Origin: Acidobacteriota bacterium
GTDB lineage: Bacteria; Acidobacteriota; Terriglobia; Bryobacterales; Bryobacteraceae
Direction of reading: 5' to 3'
Assembly (NCBI GenBank): GCA_016871135.1
Contig: VFZQ01000208.1
Coordinates: 1 to 8,228, forward strand
DNA: 8,228 bases
In this document: piece by piece, positions 1 through 5,866 of the stretch
How the letters are laid out: the number at the start of each line of letters is the position of its first letter
How positions within the stretch are numbered: the first letter of the stretch is position 1
Translations under genes and position numbers: made by a program
The notes under the pieces: model-generated
The model's input: the letters and a program-made list of their open reading frames with translations, nothing else
Database searches by the model: none
Told to the model about the DNA's origin: nothing

Positions 1-62
1 TCCCATAAACACCATTAAGTCTATGGTTTTACGCAATATTAGCTTATGCATCAGTCGACCCG

Positions 63-91
63 TTGACTCGCGTCAGCTGACGCGCTATTAT
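63..91 (+). promoter_or_regulatory. Sigma70-type promoter with palindromic operator in spacer
   Basis: TTGACT at 63-68 (5 of 6 matches to the -35 consensus) and TATTAT at 86-91 (5 of 6 matches to the -10 consensus) are separated by exactly 17 bases, the optimal sigma70 spacing. The first 16 of those 17 spacer bases (69-84, CGCGTCAGCTGACGCG) form a perfect palindrome. Transcription would be expected to start near 97-99, just before the GTG at 101. A palindrome between the promoter elements is a classic repressor-site position, so this is probably a regulated promoter. The regulator is not in the window. That these bases act as a promoter is inferred from motif quality, spacing and the non-coding character of the region. 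Confidence 0.6.
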
Positions 92-100
92 CAGTCAGCC

Positions 101-814
101 GTGGATTTGCTGACGCCGCTCAGTCCGGACGACCGCGTGCACCTGCTGCGCGATGCCGAGGCGGCGTGTGCCGCGAAAGAGCACTTCGGCGGCAGCCATT
201 CGATGTTTTGGTTGCGCCAGTTGTGCACGTGCAAAACCCGGCAGGAAGAGATCGCATTTCATAACCGGCGGCATCGCGAGTTTGAGAAGCTGATCGGTGA
301 GAAGACATACAAGGACCCGGTTGCGGCTGTCGATGCGCAAGGCTCGCGGCTGCGGAAGGAACTCGAAGCCTTTCGCGCGGACGCCGATCGGGTCGTGACG
401 CTGACGCCCGGTGAGTGGGGCTTGGCATGGAAGCCGATCGCGCCGCGAACCGAGCCGCAAGGCGGCGCGCCATGGGAACTGCTCGCGCGCGCGACCGGCC
501 GGATTTATTACGTGATCCCGTCGGCCGAGTACTTTCCGGTGCTGAATCAACTGCTGGTAATGAAGCTCGCTCCGCGCGCCGAACCGCGGCTCGCCGACGG
601 CGCGGAGTCGCCGCTGCTGGAGCCCAACGACGCGCTGGTCGCCGTTGGGACCGAAGCCAACAACGCCGCGATCGCCGAACTGGCAATCCGCGGCGGGCAA
701 GTGCAAGCCGTTGCCCTTCGCGATGCGTGCGGTGCCCTCGTTGTTCCCTGCCCCGACGCGCGCGGCGGCCTTGCGCTTCTGCGCCGCGCCATCCGCGGAG
801 ACTTGACGGTATAA
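101..814 (+). CDS. Hypothetical protein, family not recognised
   Basis: This codes for a protein of about 237 residues that I cannot assign to a family. No signal peptide or clear membrane segment is visible. The N-terminal half is charged and helical-looking, with an LCTCKT cysteine pair followed by a His/Arg-rich stretch (HNRRHREF). The middle has aromatic WELLARATGRIYYVIP, and the C-terminal part alternates beta-like and alpha-like stretches (ALVAVGTEANNAAIAELAIR, then VQAVALRDACGALVVPCPD), resembling a small alpha/beta domain. Codons from about 101 onward show the strong G/C third-position bias of the neighbouring genes, which supports it as real. The frame is open upstream to the window edge and has an ATG at 23, but codons between 23 and 100 are AT-rich and atypical, and a strong promoter lies there, so I chose GTG 101. 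No Shine-Dalgarno is visible before it, so translation may be leaderless. It ends 7 bases before the next gene on the same strand. Confidence 0.6.
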   Translation: MDLLTPLSPDDRVHLLRDAEAACAAKEHFGGSHSMFWLRQLCTCKTRQEEIAFHNRRHREFEKLIGEKTYKDPVAAVDAQGSRLRKELEAFRADADRVVTLTPGEWGLAWKPIAPRTEPQGGAPWELLARATGRIYYVIPSAEYFPVLNQLLVMKLAPRAEPRLADGAESPLLEPNDALVAVGTEANNAAIAELAIRGGQVQAVALRDACGALVVPCPDARGGLALLRRAIRGDLTV

Positions 815-815
815 T
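810..815 (+). promoter_or_regulatory. TATAAT -10 element for a leaderless transcript
   Basis: A perfect TATAAT hexamer sits at 810-815, leaving six bases before the ATG at 822. With usual -10 to +1 spacing, transcription would begin at or within a base or so of that A, so the mRNA would have essentially no 5' untranslated region. No Shine-Dalgarno sequence precedes the ATG, which agrees with leaderless initiation. No good -35 hexamer is found at the normal distance (787-792 is CGCCAT); a TTGACG occurs at 803-808 but is far too close to serve. The TAA stop of the upstream gene (812-814) lies within the hexamer. Function is inferred from the motif and its placement. Confidence 0.5.
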
Positions 816-821
816 TCTGCG

Positions 822-1766
822 ATGCGTTTGCAATCGCGGCGTTCTCTCCTTGTGACCGTAGGGCTGGCCGGATGCGGCGGCCCGTCGCAGGCGAAGATCG
901 GTGTCATCGTCAAGGCGGTCGGGCACCTGTTCTTCGCCGCGGTTCACGCGGGTGTCAAACGAGCGGCGAAGGAGTATGGCATCGAAGCGGTCTGGAACGG
1001 GCCGACCGATGAGACCGATAGCCCGAGGCAGATCCAGATCCTCGATTCGATGATCGCGCAACGGGTTTCGGCGATCGCGATTTCCGCCTGCGACGAACGC
1101 GCTTTGGCGGCGCCGGTAAAGCGGGCGATCGATCAAGGAATTCCTGTGACCGTTTTCGATTCGGCCGTCGAAGGATCGGGGTTCGTCACCTTCGTCGCCA
1201 CCGACAATTTCAAAGCGGGCTGCGACGCCGCGCGCGAGTTGGCGAAGATGATCGGCGAAAAGGGTAAGGTCGGTGTCGTGATGCACAAGCCCGGCGGCGC
1301 GTCGACCTCGCAGCGCGAGCGCGGTTTTCAGGAGACAATCGCCAAGGAGTTTCCAAACGTGACCGTCGCCGCGAGCCAGTACGGCATGGCCGATAGAGCC
1401 AAGGCGCGCGCGGCGGCGGAGAACATGATCACTGCACATCCGGATCTGGCCGGCATTTTCGCGTCGAGCGAGGCGAGTTCGCTGGGTGCGATTCAAGCGA
1501 TCGCCACACGCGGTCTGTCCGGCAAGCTGCGGCTGATCACCTTCGACACGAGCGAAGCTCATCGCGAGGCGCTGCGCGGCGGCACGATCGACGTCATGAT
1601 GGTTCAGGACTCGGCGCGCATCGGCTACGAAGCGGTCAAGTCGCTGGCCGAGAAACTGCGCGGCGGCACGCCAGTCGCGCGCATCGACTTGCCGGTACGG
1701 CAGATCCGCAAGGCCGATCTCGACAAGCCGGAGATCGCCGAGTTGATTTCGCCGCCGACCCAGTAA
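822..1766 (+). CDS. Sugar-type ABC substrate-binding lipoprotein (RbsB/Peripla_BP_4-like)
   Basis: This is a 314-residue periplasmic binding protein of the ribose/galactose-binding (LacI-like fold, type I) class, expected to capture a small sugar-like ligand for an ABC transporter or sensor. The N-terminus has basic residues R2, R6, R7, a short hydrophobic stretch and an LAGC lipobox at 15-18, so C18 is the likely lipidated residue. SRRSLL at 5-10 also resembles a twin-arginine export motif. Family hallmarks follow: KIGVIV at 25-30, HLFFAAVHAG (35-44) lining the ligand pocket, IQILDSMIAQ to VTVFDS (71-114), VATDNFKAGCDAA (125-137), RERGF (165-169), and TFDTS (240-244). The position where RbsB has a pocket Asn-Asp reads FASSEAS (213-219), so the ligand need not be ribose. 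Length is normal for the family. No permease or ATPase gene is adjacent, making it an orphan binding protein here. The closest neighbour upstream is unrelated as far as I can tell. The broad class is secure, the ligand unknown. Confidence 0.9.
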   Translation: MRLQSRRSLLVTVGLAGCGGPSQAKIGVIVKAVGHLFFAAVHAGVKRAAKEYGIEAVWNGPTDETDSPRQIQILDSMIAQRVSAIAISACDERALAAPVKRAIDQGIPVTVFDSAVEGSGFVTFVATDNFKAGCDAARELAKMIGEKGKVGVVMHKPGGASTSQRERGFQETIAKEFPNVTVAASQYGMADRAKARAAAENMITAHPDLAGIFASSEASSLGAIQAIATRGLSGKLRLITFDTSEAHREALRGGTIDVMMVQDSARIGYEAVKSLAEKLRGGTPVARIDLPVRQIRKADLDKPEIAELISPPTQ

Positions 1767-1810
1767 ACACGCTCGTTCGCTGGCTCGGCGCGGGGCGATC
1801 CTGCTAGCCT

Positions 1811-1815
1811 GGAAG
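1811..1815 (+). promoter_or_regulatory. Shine-Dalgarno site of the ABC-F gene
   Basis: GGAAG at 1811-1815 ends six bases before the ATG at 1822 and fixes that start. The rest of the 55-base gap (1767-1821) shows no convincing promoter or U-tract terminator; TAGCCT at 1805-1810 is only a poor -10 candidate. The presence of a leader here contrasts with the gene upstream. Confidence 0.6.
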
Positions 1816-1821
1816 ATTCGA

Positions 1822-3459
1822 ATGATATATTTTTCCGGCGTCAGCAAGCAGTATGGCAAGCAGCTCATTTTTGTGGACGCTTCCTTTCAGTTGAATCCTT
1901 CCGAGAAAGTCGGGCTCGTCGGCCCGAACGGCGCGGGTAAGACAACGCTGTTCCGCATGATTGTCGGCGAGGAGAGCCCCGACGACGGGGATGTCACTGT
2001 ACCGAAGAAGACTACGATCGGCTACTTCCGCCAGGATGTCGAGGAGATGCACGGGCGCACCGTCATCGACGAAGCCATCGCGGGTTCGGGCCGCGTGGGC
2101 GATCTGCACCACGAGCTCGAAGAGTTGAATACGGCCATGTGTGACCCGGACCGCGCCGACGACATGGACCGTATACTGGCCCGTTTCGGCGAAGTGCAGG
2201 AAGAGTACGAGCACCTGGGCGGCTACTCGTTGGAAGCGCAGGCCCGCGAGGTTTTGCACGGCCTGGGCTTCAAGGACGATCAGATCGACGGCGACGTCGG
2301 CGCCCTCTCGGGCGGCTGGAAGATGCGTGTCGCGCTGGCGCGCGTGCTGCTTGGCCGGCCCGATGTGCTGCTGATGGACGAACCGACCAATCACCTCGAT
2401 CTCGAATCCATCATCTGGCTCGAGCAGTTCCTCAAGTCCTACGAAGGCGCGCTGTTCATGACCTCGCACGACCGCGAATTTATGAACCGCGTCGTGACCA
2501 AGATCGCCGAGATCGACTCGGGCGAAGTGAACACCTACACCGGTAACTACGACTTCTACGAACGCGAGCGAGCGATCCGCGAGACCAACCAGCAGGCCGC
2601 GTTCGCGCGCCAGCAGGCGATGCTCGCCAAAGAGCAGCGCTTCATCGAACGGTTCCGCACGCACGCCGCCAAAGCCGCGCAGGTGCAGAGCCGGATCAAG
2701 GCTCTGGACAAGATCGAAAAGATCGAACTGCCGAAGAAGCGCGAGGTGGTCGAGTTCGCCTTCCGCACGCCGCCCCGGTCGGGCGATCAGGTTGTGGTGA
2801 TCGAAGGACTCCGCAAGGCCTACGGCAAGCGGGTGATCTACGACGGATTTTCGGCGACGATCCGGCGCGGCGAACGCTGGGCCGTGATGGGCCGCAACGG
2901 CGCCGGCAAGTCGACGTTGTTGAAGATGATCGCCGGCGCGCTCGAACCCGATACCGGGTCCGTGCGGCTCGGCGCCAGTTTACAGATGGGCTACTTCGCG
3001 CAGCAGTCGCTCGATATTCTCGATGCCGATTTGACCATCTTCGAGCAGTTGCAGAAGGACTTTCCCCACGACTCGATCGGCGCGCTGCGGACTCTGGCCG
3101 GCGCGTTTCAGTTCTCCGGCGACGATGTCGACAAGCGGATCAAAATGCTATCGGGCGGCGAGAAGTCTCGCCTTGCGATGGCGCGGATGCTGTACAACCC
3201 GCCGAATTTTCTGGTGCTCGACGAGCCGACCAACCACCTCGATCTGGCGACCAAGGAGATGTTGGTGCAAGCGCTCAAGGAGTTCGAAGGCACGATGATT
3301 TTCGTGTCGCACGATCGAACGTTCTTGCGCGGCCTGGCCAACCGCGTGCTCGAACTCGGCGGTGAATCCGGAACCGAGAGCGAGCCGCGGTTGTACCTTG
3401 GCCCGTACGATGAATATGTCGCGGCGCTGGGGCACGAGGCCCCGGGCATCTACCACTAA
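1822..3459 (+). CDS. ABC-F family ATPase (YbiT/YheS-like, ribosome-associated)
   Basis: This is a complete 545-residue ABC-F protein: two ATP-binding cassettes on one chain with no membrane domain. Members of this family bind the ribosomal E site and act on stalled or antibiotic-bound ribosomes; the exact role of this one is not deducible. Cassette 1 has Walker A GPNGAGKTT (34-42), signature LSGGW (162-166) and Walker B LLMDEPTNHLD (183-193, catalytic E187). Cassette 2 has GRNGAGKST (357-365), LSGGE (443-447) and LVLDEPTNHLD (464-474, E468). A short arm-like insertion lies around 90-140. The diagnostic ABC-F linker, rich in charged helical residues, spans about 242-315. Both catalytic glutamates are present, so it should be active. 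The ending (GPYDEYVAALG) resembles E. coli YbiT, and the length is close to YbiT's 530. Resistance-type ABC-F proteins cannot be excluded by eye. Its TAA overlaps the stop of convergent lon. Confidence 0.95.
   Translation: MIYFSGVSKQYGKQLIFVDASFQLNPSEKVGLVGPNGAGKTTLFRMIVGEESPDDGDVTVPKKTTIGYFRQDVEEMHGRTVIDEAIAGSGRVGDLHHELEELNTAMCDPDRADDMDRILARFGEVQEEYEHLGGYSLEAQAREVLHGLGFKDDQIDGDVGALSGGWKMRVALARVLLGRPDVLLMDEPTNHLDLESIIWLEQFLKSYEGALFMTSHDREFMNRVVTKIAEIDSGEVNTYTGNYDFYERERAIRETNQQAAFARQQAMLAKEQRFIERFRTHAAKAAQVQSRIKALDKIEKIELPKKREVVEFAFRTPPRSGDQVVVIEGLRKAYGKRVIYDGFSATIRRGERWAVMGRNGAGKSTLLKMIAGALEPDTGSVRLGASLQMGYFAQQSLDILDADLTIFEQLQKDFPHDSIGALRTLAGAFQFSGDDVDKRIKMLSGGEKSRLAMARMLYNPPNFLVLDEPTNHLDLATKEMLVQALKEFEGTMIFVSHDRTFLRGLANRVLELGGESGTESEPRLYLGPYDEYVAALGHEAPGIYH
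3427..3445. terminator. GC stem-loop at the convergent gene ends (possible U-less terminator)
   Basis: GGGGC (3429-3433) pairs with GCCCC (3439-3443) around a five-base loop. On the plus strand the stem extends to seven pairs with a U-G wobble. It lies inside the end of the ABC-F gene and begins 12 bases beyond the lon stop in the direction of lon transcription. No U-tract follows on either strand, so it is not a canonical intrinsic terminator. A second small stem (GGGCT 3476-3480 with AGCCC 3487-3491) lies in the lon 3' end, 16 bases past the ABC-F stop. Function is speculative. Confidence 0.2.
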
Positions 3460-5813
3460 GCGGCCGCGCGATCGAGGGCTTGGTCGAGCCCCGGGATCAT
3501 CGCGGCGAGAACCTCTTCGGCGGTTTCGACGAAGAGGAACTCGATCTCCTTCTGCACCGTTTCGGGCACGTCGCGGAGATCCTTCTTGTTCGCGGCCGGG
3601 AGTATGACTCGTTTCATACCGGCGCGGCGCGCGGCGAGCACCTTCTCCTTCACACCGCCGATGGGCAGCACCAAACCGGTCAGCGTGATCTCGCCGGTCA
3701 TGGCTGTATCGTTGTGAACCGGCAGCTTGGTATAAGCCGAGGTCATCGCGGTCACCGCTGTTACGCCGGCCGATGGGCCGTCCTTCGGAATCGCGCCGGC
3801 GGGCACGTGCAGGTGCAGGCCGTATTCCTTGAACAGCTTCGGATCGAGGCCGAGGTCCTCGGCGTGCGACCAGATGAAGGACTGCGCGGTCTTCATCGAC
3901 TCCTGCATGACTTCGCCGAGCTGGCCCGTGATGGTGAGTCCCTTGCCCTGCGGAAGCAGCGTGGCTTCGATGTAGAGCACATCGCCGCCGGTTTCGGTCC
4001 ACGCGAGTCCGGTGACAACGCCCGAGGGCAGCGTCTTGCGGAACTTCTCGGGCTGCACGAGTTCGGGCCCGAGCAGTTCGCTCACTTGCGGTTCGTCGAT
4101 GACAAACTTGTCGAGCGAACCCTCGACGATGCGGAGCGCGACTTTGCGCACGACCTTCGCTATCGAGCGCTCCAGCCGGCGTAGTCCAGCCTCGCGCGTG
4201 TAGCCGCCGATGATGAACCGCAAGCCGCTATCGGTGAACTCCACCTGCTCCGTCTTGAGGCCGGTCTCAGCGATCTGACGCGGGATGATGTAACGGCGCG
4301 CGATCTGCACCTTCTCCTCTTCGCTGTAGCCGGAAAGCCGGATGATCTCCATGCGGTCCAGCAGCGGCCGCGGCACGGTATCGAGCGTATTCGCGGTGCA
4401 GAGGAACATGACCTTCGATAGATCGAAGTCCAGGTCGAGGTAGTTGTCGCGGAACGTCTTGTTCTGCTCGGGGTCGAGCACTTCAAGCAGTGCGTGCGCG
4501 GGATCGCCGCGGAAGTCACGGCCGACCTTGTCGATTTCGTCGAGCAGGATGACCGGATTCTTCGAACCGGCGCGGCGCATGGCTTGCAGGAGCCGGCCGG
4601 CCATGGCGCCGATGTAGGTCCGGCGATGGCCGCGCAATTCAGCTTCATCGTGCATGCCGCCGAGCGACATGCGTTCGAACTTGCGGCCGAGCGCACGGGC
4701 GATCGACTGGCCGAGGCTGGTCTTGCCGACGCCGGGAGGTCCGGCGAAGACAAGAATCGGCGCCTTGGCGTTCGGGTTCAGCTTCATCACGCTCAAGTGT
4801 TCGAGGATGCGGTCCTTCACCTCTTTGAGTTCGTAGTGATCCTCGTCGAGGATGGTGCGCGCGTTGGCGATGTCGAGGTTGTCCTCGGTGGTCGCGGTCC
4901 ACGGCAGGTCGAGGACAAAGTCCATCCATGTGCGAGTGACTTGATAGTCGGGCGAGGCCTGGTTGGCGCGCTCGAGCTTCTTCATTTCGCGGTCGACTTC
5001 CTTGCGAGCCGCTTCCGGCAGTTCGGTCTTGGCGATCTTCTCGCGCAGGTCGTTCAATTCGCCGTCGCCGTCCTTGTCGCCGAGTTCCTGTTGGATGGCC
5101 TTCATCTGCTGGCGCAGCATGTAGTCGCGCTGCTCCTTGGACATCTCGTTGCGGGCTTCGCTGGCGATTTTGGTTTTCAGTTCGAGGACTTCGACTTCGT
5201 GCGCGAGGTACTTGTGCAGCGTGCGCAGAGCGTCGATGCGCGTCGCGGCTTCAAGAAGCAACTGCTCCTTGTCGACCGGCAGCGACATCATCGAGGCGAG
5301 CAGGAAGACCATGCGGAGCGGGTCTTCCTGGCCTTGCAAAATGCGTCCGAGATCGGCGGGTGTGTCGCCGTTAGCCAACGTCATCGCGCGTGTCGCGAGC
5401 TCGACGATATCGCGTTCGAGCGCTTCGACTTCGGTATCGCTATCCTTGGGCAGCGGGCTCATTTCGACGCGCGCGCGCAGGTAGGTCAGATTGCCGTCTT
5501 CGTCGGCGACCTCGTCGAGGCTTTGCAGGTTGGCGCGCTCTTCGCCCATCACCATCAGTTCCATGATGCCGTTGGGGTGTTTGTTGATCCTTCGGACAAT
5601 CGCGACGACACCGGTGGCGTAGAGGTCCGCTTGCGCGGGCGCTTCGACGCTTGAATCCTTCTGCGAAACGACGAAGATCTCCTTCTCTTCGGTAGCCAAG
5701 GCCGCTTCGACGGCGGCCTGGGTGGGTTTGCGGCCGACGGTCAACGGCAGCATCAGCCCTGGAAATAGAACCGTGTTCTTCAGCGGCAGGACTGGTAGTG
5801 ATTTGGTTTCCAT
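3456..5813 (-). CDS. lon: ATP-dependent Lon protease (LonA type)
   Basis: This encodes a complete 785-residue Lon, nearly the same length as E. coli Lon (784). Lon is a cytoplasmic hexameric AAA+ serine protease that degrades misfolded and regulatory proteins. The N-terminal substrate-binding domain begins with LPVLPLKNTVLFPG (6-19), followed by a long helical region to about 310. The AAA+ module has Walker A GPPGVGKT (358-365), Walker B VILLDEIDK (421-429), and a pore-loop region around Y400-I401. The protease domain carries the Ser-Lys dyad: S681 in KDGPSAG (677-683) and K724 in GGVKEK (719-724), spaced 43 residues apart as in E. coli (S679/K722). The motif usually read as GVRDEAEIRGH is GMHDEAELRGH here, and the following loop is IGAMAG rather than the common IG(S/A)(M/L)PG. 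It lies 53 bases downstream of clpB on the same strand, suggesting cotranscription. No membrane segments, so not LonB. Confidence 0.97.
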   Translation of the reverse strand: METKSLPVLPLKNTVLFPGLMLPLTVGRKPTQAAVEAALATEEKEIFVVSQKDSSVEAPAQADLYATGVVAIVRRINKHPNGIMELMVMGEERANLQSLDEVADEDGNLTYLRARVEMSPLPKDSDTEVEALERDIVELATRAMTLANGDTPADLGRILQGQEDPLRMVFLLASMMSLPVDKEQLLLEAATRIDALRTLHKYLAHEVEVLELKTKIASEARNEMSKEQRDYMLRQQMKAIQQELGDKDGDGELNDLREKIAKTELPEAARKEVDREMKKLERANQASPDYQVTRTWMDFVLDLPWTATTEDNLDIANARTILDEDHYELKEVKDRILEHLSVMKLNPNAKAPILVFAGPPGVGKTSLGQSIARALGRKFERMSLGGMHDEAELRGHRRTYIGAMAGRLLQAMRRAGSKNPVILLDEIDKVGRDFRGDPAHALLEVLDPEQNKTFRDNYLDLDFDLSKVMFLCTANTLDTVPRPLLDRMEIIRLSGYSEEEKVQIARRYIIPRQIAETGLKTEQVEFTDSGLRFIIGGYTREAGLRRLERSIAKVVRKVALRIVEGSLDKFVIDEPQVSELLGPELVQPEKFRKTLPSGVVTGLAWTETGGDVLYIEATLLPQGKGLTITGQLGEVMQESMKTAQSFIWSHAEDLGLDPKLFKEYGLHLHVPAGAIPKDGPSAGVTAVTAMTSAYTKLPVHNDTAMTGEITLTGLVLPIGGVKEKVLAARRAGMKRVILPAANKKDLRDVPETVQKEIEFLFVETAEEVLAAMIPGLDQALDRAAA

Positions 5814-5822
5814 TCTTCCTCT
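5814..5822 (-). promoter_or_regulatory. Shine-Dalgarno site of lon
   Basis: Read on the minus strand, AGAGGAAGA directly precedes the lon ATG (5813-5811). The GAGG core leaves about four bases to the start codon, slightly short but acceptable. It fixes the lon start at METKSLPV, which matches the usual N-terminus of the family. Confidence 0.65.
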
Positions 5823-5866
5823 TAGACGTTAGATGTTCGAACTGCGTTCGTTGATTCCGGCAGAGT
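5823..5866. other. clpB-lon intergenic gap with small inverted repeat
   Basis: The rest of the 53-base spacer contains CGAAC-TGC-GTTCG (5838-5850), a five-base-arm inverted repeat overlapping the palindrome GTTCGAAC (5835-5842), and a tandem near-repeat TTAGACG/TTAGATG (5822-5835). No terminator with a U-tract and no good promoter is visible on the minus strand, which is consistent with clpB-lon cotranscription. The repeats may be coincidental. Confidence 0.35.

Noticed and set aside
1781..1810. Possible promoter TGGCTC ... TAGCCT before the ABC-F gene
   Set aside because: Both hexamers match the sigma70 consensus poorly, and the TGGC does not have the right spacing to a TGC for a sigma54 promoter.
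120..1868. 582-codon open frame on the minus strand opposite the first two genes
   Set aside because: It runs antisense across two plus-strand genes and their gap. The translation is Arg-rich, low-complexity and family-less, as expected of an antisense shadow in GC-rich DNA; the plus-strand binding protein is unmistakable.
4494..5654. 386-codon open frame on the plus strand opposite lon
   Set aside because: Shadow of lon: it is entirely within a fully conserved Lon coding sequence, and its translation shows no recognisable domain.
5838..5850. CGAAC-TGC-GTTCG as a LexA/SOS operator
   Set aside because: The spacer is three bases instead of the four in the known GAAC-N4-GTTC box, and clpB-lon is not a usual SOS target; kept only as a note.
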